A stretch of DNA of 23,652 nucleotides from Candidatus Poseidoniaceae archaeon (lineage in GTDB: Archaea; Thermoplasmatota; Poseidoniia; Poseidoniales; Poseidoniaceae), in NCBI GenBank assembly GCA_013329295.1, contig DUKP01000178.1, positions 5,603 to 29,254 on the forward strand, read 5' to 3'. This document shows, piece after piece, positions 15,901-23,245 of the stretch; within the stretch, counting starts at the first letter, position 1; every line of letters begins with the position of its first letter. Under the pieces are notes generated by a model. That model worked only from the letters and a program-made list of their open reading frames with translations, had not been told where the DNA came from and did not search any database. A program made the position numbers and the translations under genes.

Positions 15901-16819
15901 AGTAAATATGCTTGCTATAGAACAATATGCTGAATGCGAAGAAAGACTTGATTCAATGAAGGTAGAGTTCAAGCAATTACAATCAAGAAGAGCAAACCTG
16001 GTTGAAATCACAGAGAAATTGGAATCACAAAGAAAAGAAAAACTAATCAAAGTTTTAGATAAGGTAAATGAGAATTTCAAGGAGTCTTACAAGATTTTGA
16101 GTGATGGAGGTAAAGGCGAATTGTATCTTGAAAATCCGGAAGAGCCATTCAAGGGAGGACTTGAATTATGGGCTAAACCTAAGGGTAAGTCATCCAAGGT
16201 GAATCGTTTACAATTGTCTGGCGGCGAACAATCGATGGCAGCTCTAGCGTTGATTTTCGCAATACAAGATTATGATCCAAGTCCATTTTACTACTTTGAT
16301 GAAGTAGACCAAAACCTAGATGCTATAAATGCAGAAAGGATTGCTAAAATGTGTAGAAAGAGAAGCAAGAAGGCGCAATTCCTAATGGTTACTTTGCGTA
16401 AAGTTTCACTACGTCTAGCCGATCACCACATAGGAATAACTCATGGTGGAGATGGTTGTAGTAGAAGAATAGTTGATTTCGACCGTGAGAGAGCAATCAA
16501 ACTAAGTGAAATAGAATCAGCTAAAAACAATCCACTAGATGAGAGAATTAGCGCTATTGCTCTTGAAAAGATACTAGATGCTCAAACAGATATGCCAACA
16601 GTTCCAGAACCTCTACCTCCACCGAGTAGTTTGGGAGGACTGCTTAACTTCACCAATGATTTAGAAGAGGAAGAAACCACGATTTCAGGTCTTATGGAAA
16701 GAACCAGTGAGACCACAGAAGATATTGAAGAAAGGCGAGAAATAGTCGAAGCGATAGAATCTATAGAGCAAGAATCTGAACAAATAGAGCAAGAAAAGCA
16801 AGTCGAAGAAGAAATTTGA
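12926..16819 (+). CDS. smc: Chromosome segregation ATPase SMC with extended acidic C-terminal tail
   Basis: This 1297-residue protein is the SMC subunit of the archaeal condensin complex, a V-shaped dimer that organises chromosomal DNA. It has the N-terminal Walker A GPNGSGKS (31-38), a first coiled-coil arm, a hinge at about 535-680 containing the Gly-rich GGAMIGGSK, the return arm, then the C-terminal head: the ABC signature LSGGE (1097-1101) and Walker B with FDE (D1125 and E1126). The head ends near 1180, but the protein continues about 110 residues in an acidic tail (proline stretch at PEPLPPPSS, then many Glu and Gln). Typical archaeal SMC is about 1170-1190 residues. GAGGGA (12915-12920) sits 5 nt before the ATG. 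It is followed by scpA after 10 nt and scpB, so all three complex subunits are together. Confidence 0.97.
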   Translation: MYLKALEVSNFKSFRGDVTIPLERGFTAITGPNGSGKSNCGDAIQFVLGPRSNKTIRAQNSKDLIFNGGNNYNAARSCNVTLVFANPSMDNGRRRLPLNMEEVRMSRSIRLTKSGNVVTNYRLNGEESSQKSFHRILSSANARPDGYNIVLQGDVTSLAKMTAKERRKVLDSVAGVTLYDDEIRKADRQKDSVDDYIERIKLLEDSQKIRLKELKKQKDLAVKVKDLVEELNQARITSYQANYASQLAEKQYQVNEQSRYLEEANNLEQQVREGSKTLLSLDDQIGELQKQIEELTGGESKGLNKVIFDLHLKIDTNKDKISDAEEKDVEDKAELTELSEQLDGAKAALEEFISNLDSAKSDLSESKISLDEAQAEELEVQKIMESSGDESAKFSQQLTQLLSELEQANERLSAAQNEVNKTAVQAELITEQLAISQDAAEENRLSLGELEIQGEELSGSNSGLDRNKLSKDLITAQRSEEKLVEESQLIETKLREAERSRERLRAEMENSSGSKGMAGGAAAVIAARDNGELSGIIGTIAELCAPVDSSHESALATAIGGGMTSIVVENDEIAAKAIKWLAERRAGRATFLPLNKLNNNRAAGKALMVSKKPGVVGFAHELLDYDPKIDIAIKFVLRNTLIVDSLSTARSYMGGVRLVTLRGDVTEAGGAMIGGSKRKMSVSFGGGIKGASEIEKISGEIEKLQLMSETVSAALHQARKEQQQLRTKINELTDSDQAVKLQEWRAELKQAKSVYNKSLAEVTANEAKLTELEVLASKQIDALDEAQSVVADLNVSIGDTREEMESASPDHLKDRLHAAQIKRVDAEGVMAKALTALESGSEHESLLSDRVDDLSSRIESLNSNIISRSEMIDNLQASIATDSIELKDREEERTQLLEENKGLEDERIALVDERASLRTELTQKSTDAQSRRRLSDELGRSIINKEMVINELFAEMQNNQIEPASADTSLPSVGDAEKRVRTLERSMEKHGPVNMLAIEQYAECEERLDSMKVEFKQLQSRRANLVEITEKLESQRKEKLIKVLDKVNENFKESYKILSDGGKGELYLENPEEPFKGGLELWAKPKGKSSKVNRLQLSGGEQSMAALALIFAIQDYDPSPFYYFDEVDQNLDAINAERIAKMCRKRSKKAQFLMVTLRKVSLRLADHHIGITHGGDGCSRRIVDFDRERAIKLSEIESAKNNPLDERISAIALEKILDAQTDMPTVPEPLPPPSSLGGLLNFTNDLEEEETTISGLMERTSETTEDIEERREIVEAIESIEQESEQIEQEKQVEEEI

Positions 16820-16829
16820 GAGTGGTATT

Positions 16830-18002
16830 TTGGCATCTAAACAATCAGCACTGGACAAATGGTTCCTTAGACAGGACATCATTAATCAGTTACTTGAGTC
16901 AGGTGAAGAATCTGAAGATGCGTTGAAATTTGCTGAAAGGATAATGCCAGTAGTCGAGGCAGAAGAATCGGAATATCAATCATTAGAAGACCCATTTGAC
17001 CGTTCTGTAGCCTTAGTATTATCATTGGTTAAGGATCAAGAATTAAACCCCTGGGATGTCGATTTGTCTACATTTCTCAAAGTATTTACTAAAAGAGTTA
17101 GGCTTGAGTCGGATAAACTCAATCTTCCAGCATGTGGTAGACTAATTAGAATGTCTTGGGAAGTATTGAATCAACAAGCAATAGTTTTGTTTGACCGAGT
17201 ACAAAATATGGATCAAGAAGATGAGTGGGAAGATGAGATAGATTTTGGATGGGAATCAGATTATGATGACCAAGATTACCTATTTACTACTTCTATTCTA
17301 GAGGGCCAGGTTGATGACATTTTACCATCATTATTTGATGAGAGGATTCGAAGGGAAGAGGGCCGACCAGTAACCTTAGGAGAGTTATTATCTGCATTCA
17401 AAGATGCTGCGGAGGATGCTGAAGGGTTGAAGATTAGAGAAGAGAACCGTTTGGCGCATCAGGCAGAACTTGGAGAATATCTAAGCGATGTAGGGGGAAG
17501 GATGCATAATGAGGATTTGGAAGGAGATATATTCCGTTGTTGGAGTGCTCTAAGAAAAACCTGTAAAAAATTCGATTCTGTCAAAGTAAGAGTAATTGAT
17601 GTAATGAAAGAATTAGGTGTTATTTTGGAGCAAGAAAATGGCCATGAGCCCGAAGGCTATGAAGAAGAAGCTAAGGTCGCCTCATTTATTGCTAGTCTAT
17701 TTTTAACTCACAGAGGATATGCTTTAATCAGCCAAGATGAAGTTCCATATGGTGAAATAATGTTGGAAGATTTGTGGCCTAATGTTGCTGAGTTTGAAGA
17801 AGTTAATCAAAGGATAGAGGAAAAGAAGAATGTTCAATCACAGGAAAGCGAGAAAGAAGAAACAGGCTCGGTTCAATTTGCTAAAAGAAGAGCTGAGAAG
17901 TTGAGAATAAAGGAAGAAAAAGAGCGTGCTGCGATGGAGAAGTCGATTGCTGAGCAAGAGGTTAAAGAAGACCTCCCCTCACACGAATGGTTAGTGGAGT
18001 AA
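16830..18002 (+). CDS. scpA: Segregation and condensation protein A (kleisin)
   Basis: This 390-residue protein is the kleisin that bridges the two SMC heads. The N-terminal kleisin motif is at about 54-90: DPFDRSVALVLSLVKDQEL, then NPWDVDLSTFLKVF, matching the conserved ScpA text. An acidic insertion follows at about 128-150 (DQEDEWEDEIDF and onward), which I do not recall as usual. The winged-helix C-terminal domain is roughly residues 255-325 (VIDVMKELGVI, EVPYGEIML), followed by a charged coil rich in Glu and Lys. The start is TTG at 16830; the upstream GAGAGTGGT is only a weak ribosome site. It is 10 nt from smc and 12 nt from scpB. Confidence 0.9.
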   Translation: MASKQSALDKWFLRQDIINQLLESGEESEDALKFAERIMPVVEAEESEYQSLEDPFDRSVALVLSLVKDQELNPWDVDLSTFLKVFTKRVRLESDKLNLPACGRLIRMSWEVLNQQAIVLFDRVQNMDQEDEWEDEIDFGWESDYDDQDYLFTTSILEGQVDDILPSLFDERIRREEGRPVTLGELLSAFKDAAEDAEGLKIREENRLAHQAELGEYLSDVGGRMHNEDLEGDIFRCWSALRKTCKKFDSVKVRVIDVMKELGVILEQENGHEPEGYEEEAKVASFIASLFLTHRGYALISQDEVPYGEIMLEDLWPNVAEFEEVNQRIEEKKNVQSQESEKEETGSVQFAKRRAEKLRIKEEKERAAMEKSIAEQEVKEDLPSHEWLVE

Positions 18003-18014
18003 GGATTTGGTTAC

Positions 18015-18620
18015 ATGTCGGAATTACAACTTGATACCTTACTTGAAGCAACTCTGTTTGGTGCAGGAAGATCTATGTCAGTTACCGAACTTTGCGAGTC
18101 TTTAGGTTATGATGAAGATGAGATGTTAGATTGTTTGTATTCGCTTCGCTCAACATTGAAAAGACGACGAGGAGGGGCTTTGCAAATTGCAGAGGTCGGC
18201 GATCGATGGGCTATTGAAGTAAAGCCAGAGATTGCTGAACATCTCCCCAAAGAGGCGAAAACGGAATTGCCGAAAAAATTGCTAAAAGCAGCCTCTCTTA
18301 TCGCATATCATCAACCAATGACGCAATCTAGATTAGTTGAATTATTGGGACAAAAAGCCTATGATTATGTTAGAGAACTTGCTCAATATGGCATGATTGA
18401 TAGAAGGAAAGACGGCAATACTAGAAGGCTGACTACTACTAGAAGATTCTCAGAAGCCTTTGGATGTCCATATACTGACAGAAAGAAAGTCAAAGCATGG
18501 TTTAGGGAACAGGTCCAAAAAACAGGTATTTTGGATGATCTTGAGTCCAGCGACGTGGTAAAAGATGAATCAGAATATCAAGGAACGGTTCAAGATACTC
18601 TTAAATTTGAAGAAGAATGA
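18015..18620 (+). CDS. scpB: Segregation and condensation protein B
   Basis: This 201-residue protein is ScpB, which binds the ScpA linker and completes the SMC complex. It consists of two winged-helix units: LEATLFGAGRSMSVTELCE and following (about 8-75), and LLKAASLIAYHQPMTQSRLV and following (about 86-160), where the AYHQP motif and the end FSEAFGCP are characteristic. The tail is acidic (DDLESSDVVKDESE and onward). The start ATG at 18015 has AAGGAT 8 nt upstream. Its stop abuts the stop of hmgA on the other strand with no base between them. Confidence 0.93.
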   Translation: MSELQLDTLLEATLFGAGRSMSVTELCESLGYDEDEMLDCLYSLRSTLKRRRGGALQIAEVGDRWAIEVKPEIAEHLPKEAKTELPKKLLKAASLIAYHQPMTQSRLVELLGQKAYDYVRELAQYGMIDRRKDGNTRRLTTTRRFSEAFGCPYTDRKKVKAWFREQVQKTGILDDLESSDVVKDESEYQGTVQDTLKFEEE

Positions 18621-19940
18621 TTATTCCTTTCTTAATTCGTCTAAGATATTCTTTACAGTTGTCTGTGTTTTAGGTCCGTTATGAGCCTGCAATCTCGCAG
18701 CAACTAATTCGATCTCTTCACCCACTGCCCCAGCACTAACAGCCATGTTTCTTGAGTGTAATTTCATGTGACCTGCTTGGATTCCACTGGTTGCTAATGC
18801 TCTAAGTGCTCCTAGGTTTTGTGCTAACCCAGCAGCGCAAATGATTCCAGCAAGCTCATTTGCTGATTGAACGCCTAGTATTGCTAGGTTGGCTTTTGCG
18901 GTAGGGTGCACTTTTGATGCTCCACCAACAATTCCCACTGCCATAGGAGTTTCAATTCTGCCAACCAGGTTACCTTCATCATTAATACTCCAATTTGTCA
19001 TCGAAGAATAATGATTATTGGAATATGCTGACCATGCATGACATCCAGCCTCAATTGCTCGCCAGTCTTGTCCACAAGCAACCGCTACACTGCTAATTGC
19101 ATTCATTACGCCTTTGTTATGTGTAGTGGCCCTAAATGGGTCTGCAACAGCAAAATGATGCGCTTCTATGATTCCATTGATTACTTCTTTACCATTCTCA
19201 ATACTGCCATCGCTGGAGAGTTCTTCAGGTGTGAAAATCGCTTCAACTCTTGCTAATCTGTGGGCTGCTAGATTAGATAAAATCTTCAAATGAACTCTTC
19301 CTCCAGTTAAACGTTCTACTTCTGGGGCAATTAATTCAGCCATCGTATTCACTGCATTAGCGCCCATTGCATCTCTGCAGTCTACAATGATGTGAAGGAT
19401 TAGCATAGGTCCAGATAGCGTTTCAATTACTCTTGTTTCGATGCGTTTGCAACCTCCTCCTAATTTGATCATAGTAGATGGTAAACTATTGCACAAAGCA
19501 ATTATCTCATCTTTAGACTGGTTTAGGTTTTTCATCGCCTCTTGTATGTCAGGTGCATCTAGGATTTGTATTTGGCCAATCATCAATGGGGCATCATTTT
19601 GAGTATGGAATCCGCCGTTTTGTAGGCATCTTTTTGCCATATTAGATGCAGCTGCAACGACACTAGATTCTTCTAAACAAAATGGAATTAAGTAATGCTT
19701 CCCATCGATTACAAAGTTTGTAGCAATGCCAACAGGTAATGACATTGTGCCAATTACATTTTCAATCATCCTATCAGCAGCTTCATCAGATAATTCTCCA
19801 TTGTTAGCTAAAGCCTCAACTTGTTCATCTGAAATGCCAGATAATTTCTGAACTAATTTTCTTCTATCATCTACTGACAATTTGAAGAATCCACTCAAAC
19901 GACTATTCTCTACAGGCACCCTCTCACCATGCATAGGCAT
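18621..19940 (-). CDS. hmgA: HMG-CoA reductase, class II (bacterial-type)
   Basis: This 439-residue enzyme reduces HMG-CoA to mevalonate, the committed step towards archaeal isoprenoid lipids. It is the class II form: RLSGFFKLSVDDRRKLV at the N-terminus, DCRDAMGANAVNTMAE at 187-202, and no membrane anchor. Active-site residues in place are E60 (ENVIG), K276 (THNKG), D292 (GQDWRAIEAG) and H391 (GHMKLHSRN), matching the Glu, Lys, Asp and His of the Pseudomonas mevalonii enzyme. Most archaea use class I; class II in Thermoplasmatales and Archaeoglobus is known and attributed to transfer from bacteria. The start ATG at 19940 has a second in-frame ATG at 19934; neither has a ribosome site. It is divergent from the gene at 20144 across a repeat-rich spacer and converges on scpB. 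Confidence 0.95.
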   Translation of the reverse strand: MPMHGERVPVENSRLSGFFKLSVDDRRKLVQKLSGISDEQVEALANNGELSDEAADRMIENVIGTMSLPVGIATNFVIDGKHYLIPFCLEESSVVAAASNMAKRCLQNGGFHTQNDAPLMIGQIQILDAPDIQEAMKNLNQSKDEIIALCNSLPSTMIKLGGGCKRIETRVIETLSGPMLILHIIVDCRDAMGANAVNTMAELIAPEVERLTGGRVHLKILSNLAAHRLARVEAIFTPEELSSDGSIENGKEVINGIIEAHHFAVADPFRATTHNKGVMNAISSVAVACGQDWRAIEAGCHAWSAYSNNHYSSMTNWSINDEGNLVGRIETPMAVGIVGGASKVHPTAKANLAILGVQSANELAGIICAAGLAQNLGALRALATSGIQAGHMKLHSRNMAVSAGAVGEEIELVAARLQAHNGPKTQTTVKNILDELRKE

Positions 19941-19983
19941 GAGGAGTTGGCAAATAAGTCATGGGTTGACATCTTTAGCAAAT

Positions 19984-20084
19984 TAACGGGTTTAACGCTT
20001 TTACTAACGCGTTAATTATGCGTTAATTATACGTTATTTCAGTGATTAAAACGATTCGAATATTTCGATTAACACTAAATAACG
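19984..20084. promoter_or_regulatory. Cluster of seven TAACG/CGTTA elements between hmgA and the Cdc6-like gene
   Basis: TAACG occurs on the plus strand at 19984, 19993, 20005 and 20080, and its reverse complement CGTTA at 20010, 20021 and 20032. TAACGCGTTA at 20005-20014 is a perfect 10-base palindrome; TAACGCGTCA at 20080-20089 is the same with one mismatch. Spacing of the central copies is 9, 12, 11 and 11, close to one helical turn. It occupies the only long spacer in the window, shared by two divergent genes. It is a candidate binding array for a regulator or initiator, which cannot be named from sequence. Confidence 0.55.
20010..20042 (+). repeat. Three tandem 11-base repeats
   Basis: CGTTAATTATG (20010-20020), CGTTAATTATA (20021-20031) and CGTTATTTCAG (20032-20042) are head-to-tail; the first two differ at one base, the third is degenerate. 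They make up the right half of the TAACG/CGTTA cluster. The 11-base period puts each copy on the same face of the helix. There is no similarity to CRISPR repeats. Confidence 0.6.
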
Positions 20085-20143
20085 CGTCATAATGATCTTG
20101 AACTTGGTGAAATATCAAATACCTAATTGCTCGATGCTGTGAT

Positions 20144-21901
20144 ATGCGTGTAGATGGGCTTGGCTTTGATTTACCGAACTTAACTTCTAATCCATTTTCT
20201 GCAATACCATTAGAAGGAAGCAAATCTGATTTGTATGTTGGCAGGCTAGATATTAGAAGGAGACTTGCACAACATATCAAATTTAGATCTACTAGAAGGA
20301 TACTAATGGCTGGTGATTTAGGGAGTGGAAGAACATCTTTACTACGCTGTTCGGCACTTGAAGCCCCAGTTTCAGTCCATATCGACCATATATCAGCCTC
20401 TAATCCTCATGAAAGTATACTGCAGAGAATGTATTCTGAATTAGTAGGATATGATTTTCCAACAAATACTGTAGAGTTGGTCAAGAAGATGGTCGATTTT
20501 TCTCATACATTTAGTGGAAGTTTGCCATTAATTGTCATCGATACTCCTAATGTAGAGGATAGTGTGCTATATGTTGCATTGAGGGAGGTTTTACCAGCAT
20601 TGGAGCGGCTTCAAGCAGTAATTGTGGTCGTAGTAGAATCAAAGCAAAGGATGAATATTCCAGAAAGTGTATTACATAGTTTTGACAATGTTGAGACATT
20701 ACCCATCTTATCAATTGATGAGGTACAAGCTTTGGTTGAAAAGCGAATATCTTCGGTTAGTGATCAAGAATTCTCTTTAGATTTTGAGAATGCTCGAGCA
20801 ATTCACAGCAAGACTGGAGGTTTGCCATTAGAAGTTGTTAAGTTTATGCGAGATGCTATCGATAATTATAGAATGAATGATTCTAGTTCTAATCAGCAAT
20901 ATGAGCCACAGATTAATCAAAATGATGCTGTAGAAATTCAAGTTCAAGAACCAGTTTTACAAAACGATAAGAATCTAGTAGAAGTTAATGATTCAGAAAT
21001 TATTGATGCATCAATGCCATGGAATGAGAGGGATAGTGAAAGTAAATCTTCCATGTTTGAGGCTCCAACAAACTTATTTGATTTTGATTTGGATTTAGAT
21101 GGTTTATCAGAATCACAACAATCTGATAAACCGGTTGAAGATTTAGCATATTCTGCAAATCCAGATACAGAAGAGATAATCATTGCAGATTCTAAGCCGA
21201 GACCTAAGATAGATGCAGGAGCATTTGGTGGGTTACTTGGTAGAACTAGAGATTTTGATGAAATGGAGAAAAATGAACCTGAGGAAATGGTTAACCAACA
21301 CAATAACGATGGTACTGAACTTTGGATTTCCAAGGAAATGATTGAAGCGGAAGAAAAGATTGAGTTCGAGGAACATAACTCTGCAGAATTGATTTATGAT
21401 GAAATTGGATTGGAAGATGATGGAGATGAATTAGAGGAATTTAATACTCCTACTGTAGATGAAATTAGCAACATTGCAGATAGTCAAGAAGATTCTTTAG
21501 CTATACAGAAAATAATGGCATTATTGGCCAATTTGGTTTCTCAAACATCGCAACAAAAAATACAACCAGGTGACGATTTCTTAGATTCTTTACTTAATCT
21601 TTCAGAAAAGCGATTTGGTGAAAAAATAGATTACCCACTAAATCCAACTGTATTATCTTCACTTAATTCTAGTGAATCATATGTTCTTTCAATAGCAAAA
21701 GTAAGAAAATACTCACCTAGTGATAAAGAAATCTTAGAACATTTGGGGATAAAGCGGCCAAGGTTGTCACAAATCAGCAACAAGCTACTAAAGTCAGGAA
21801 TTCTAAATGCTAGGATGAAGGGTCGAAGTAGATATTACGAATTAACTCAATCAGCAAAAGCCCAACTTATTGCTTGGGGAATAATAGGAGGTGATGAATA
21901 A
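20144..21901 (+). CDS. Cdc6-like AAA+ ATPase with degenerate Walker motifs and C-terminal winged helix
   Basis: This 585-residue protein has three parts. Residues 15-245 look like the P-loop region of an Orc1/Cdc6 or STAND-type AAA+ protein: NPFSAIPLE and YVGRLDIRRRLAQHI lead into a Walker A of the form GDLGSGRTS (57-65), in which the usual lysine is arginine (R63). The Walker B region is PLIVIDTPN (128-136), with threonine (T134) where a catalytic Glu is expected. A sensor-2-like TGGLPLEVVKFM follows at 224-235. Residues about 245-460 are acidic, low-complexity linker. Residues about 513-585 form a winged helix (SPSDKEILEHLGIKRPRL, then a wing RMKGRSRYYEL). No ribosome site precedes the ATG; a TATA-like AAATATCAAATA lies about 28 nt upstream, so the transcript may be leaderless. 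DNA binding is likely; ATP hydrolysis is doubtful. It overlaps the next gene by 1 nt. Confidence 0.7.
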   Translation: MRVDGLGFDLPNLTSNPFSAIPLEGSKSDLYVGRLDIRRRLAQHIKFRSTRRILMAGDLGSGRTSLLRCSALEAPVSVHIDHISASNPHESILQRMYSELVGYDFPTNTVELVKKMVDFSHTFSGSLPLIVIDTPNVEDSVLYVALREVLPALERLQAVIVVVVESKQRMNIPESVLHSFDNVETLPILSIDEVQALVEKRISSVSDQEFSLDFENARAIHSKTGGLPLEVVKFMRDAIDNYRMNDSSSNQQYEPQINQNDAVEIQVQEPVLQNDKNLVEVNDSEIIDASMPWNERDSESKSSMFEAPTNLFDFDLDLDGLSESQQSDKPVEDLAYSANPDTEEIIIADSKPRPKIDAGAFGGLLGRTRDFDEMEKNEPEEMVNQHNNDGTELWISKEMIEAEEKIEFEEHNSAELIYDEIGLEDDGDELEEFNTPTVDEISNIADSQEDSLAIQKIMALLANLVSQTSQQKIQPGDDFLDSLLNLSEKRFGEKIDYPLNPTVLSSLNSSESYVLSIAKVRKYSPSDKEILEHLGIKRPRLSQISNKLLKSGILNARMKGRSRYYELTQSAKAQLIAWGIIGGDE

Positions 21902-22947
21902 TGTCTTGGAGCATATCTTGGTCATGGCAAGCCGCAGCAAGAATCTCAGCAATAGCTGCCGTTGAGGGAGGTATTGTAGTTAGTAATGGTTTGGAATTAG
22001 TACTAATTGAATCAGATGGACGTATTAGATGGACAGTAAAAACGCCATTCAAAGTTCATTCAATAAATTATCATAATGGAGTTCTAGCTGCTCTTGCTGC
22101 TCATGGATTTTATGTAATTTCAACTACTGATGGTAGTATGTTACATGATGGAAGATCTACATATGGTGGTTTTACAGATGTATTATCTCGTCCAGGTGGT
22201 GGATGGATTTTATCTGGTAAAGAAGGTCAAATGCATCTATTTTCACATGAAGGAGTTGGCATAAAGAGATTTGAAACAGGTAAAGTTAGGAGATTAGTAG
22301 GTTGGCTGGATAGAGAACATATTTTGTGGCAATCCGATGAAGGTAAACTATGGTGCGGAAGACTTGGCAATAATTATTCAAAACGTTGTGTTGAAGATAG
22401 GATTTGGAGTTGGGTATCAAGACTTGACCAAGGTAGATTACTTTTACAAACCAGTTCAGGGGAAATCTGGGAAGGAGTGCCTCATCCATTTGGCTGGGAT
22501 CATATTGAAAAGTTACAGTCTGATTCATTGGAACCCATGGAAGGAATAAGATGCGGTGATGGTTGGTGGGTCTTGGGAATAGAAGGATTACTGTATCATT
22601 TATCAGGTCTAAATAATGAGAATGATACTACTTTGGGACAAAATATGAATTTAGGAGATTTATTACAGAAAGTTACTGCTGATAGTATGGTTACAGCAAC
22701 GAGAAATGGATTACTTAGAATGTGGAAAGCACCTCACTTGGCTAATTCAGAAAGAGAAAGTCGTTTCCAAGCCGCTGCTGAGGCTGCATTGGCTAGAAAC
22801 TGGGATGAAAGGAAAGTAATGTTTGATCGTGCTAGACAAGCAGAAGACGAGGGTAGATTATCACTAGCTGTAGAATTATACCAGGCTCTTGGTAGACAAG
22901 AGGATGTCAAGAGATTACTAAAAAGACAAAAGGAGGGTGGAGAGTGA
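21901..22947 (+). CDS. Seven-blade WD40-like propeller protein with C-terminal helical hairpin, function unknown
   Basis: This 348-residue protein is not one I can name. Seven short strand motifs with Gly followed by alternating hydrophobics recur: DGRIRW (39), DGSML (77), EGQMHLF (108), EGKLWC (147), SGEIWEG (186), EGLLYHL (228) and NGLLRMW (269). Spacing is close to 40 residues, as in WD40 or PQQ-type blades, so a seven-bladed propeller is the natural reading. The tail (about 285-348) is helical; SLAVELYQALGRQEDVKRLL resembles a TPR or solenoid helix pair. The ribosome site GGAGGTGA (21888-21895) lies within the end of the upstream gene, whose TAA overlaps the ATG by 1 nt, so the two are co-translated. 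A scaffold role is inference. Confidence 0.7.
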   Translation: MSWSISWSWQAAARISAIAAVEGGIVVSNGLELVLIESDGRIRWTVKTPFKVHSINYHNGVLAALAAHGFYVISTTDGSMLHDGRSTYGGFTDVLSRPGGGWILSGKEGQMHLFSHEGVGIKRFETGKVRRLVGWLDREHILWQSDEGKLWCGRLGNNYSKRCVEDRIWSWVSRLDQGRLLLQTSSGEIWEGVPHPFGWDHIEKLQSDSLEPMEGIRCGDGWWVLGIEGLLYHLSGLNNENDTTLGQNMNLGDLLQKVTADSMVTATRNGLLRMWKAPHLANSERESRFQAAAEAALARNWDERKVMFDRARQAEDEGRLSLAVELYQALGRQEDVKRLLKRQKEGGE

Positions 22948-23240
22948 CAATTGAAGATACAATCTCTAAAGAAAAGTTACTACATTACCTTAATCTAACC
23001 AAAGAAGCAAGAGAAAAGGCTACTGCAATACATCCAGAAGGTTCTAAGGAAGCAGAAATGCTTGCAGTATTAATTAGAATGGCTGACGATTATTCCAGCG
23101 ATGCTAACTATTTCATGGAAAATGGCGACTATGTCAGGGCTTTTGGTGCCATAAATTATGCTCATGCTTGGATTGATGCAGGTATCAAACTGAAACTACT
23201 AGATGGTCATGGAGATGACGATCTGTTTACTTTACCTTAA
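22944..23240 (+). CDS. DUF357 family protein
   Basis: This 98-residue helical protein matches the archaeal DUF357 family, whose function is not established. The recognisable part is YSSDANYFMENGDYVRAFGA followed by NYAHAWIDAGIKLKLL, the Y-x-D-x-x-(Y/F)-F then YAxGWLDAG pattern of the family. It starts at a GTG (22944) overlapping the stop of the propeller gene by 4 nt, with AGGAGGGT (22931-22938) upstream, so it is the third gene of a translationally coupled operon. Alternating charged helices suggest a small helical bundle. It ends 5 nt before the convergent PIN gene. Confidence 0.8.
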   Translation: MTIEDTISKEKLLHYLNLTKEAREKATAIHPEGSKEAEMLAVLIRMADDYSSDANYFMENGDYVRAFGAINYAHAWIDAGIKLKLLDGHGDDDLFTLP

Positions 23241-23245
23241 TCGTT

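Noticed and set aside
20010..20042. CRISPR array
   Set aside because: Repeats are 11 bases with no spacers, and there are only three.
19984..20084. Match to the archaeal origin recognition box
   Set aside because: The TAACG/CGTTA elements do not contain the ORB core I know (TTCCAGTGGAAAC-like), so no canonical origin is claimed; only a candidate array is reported.
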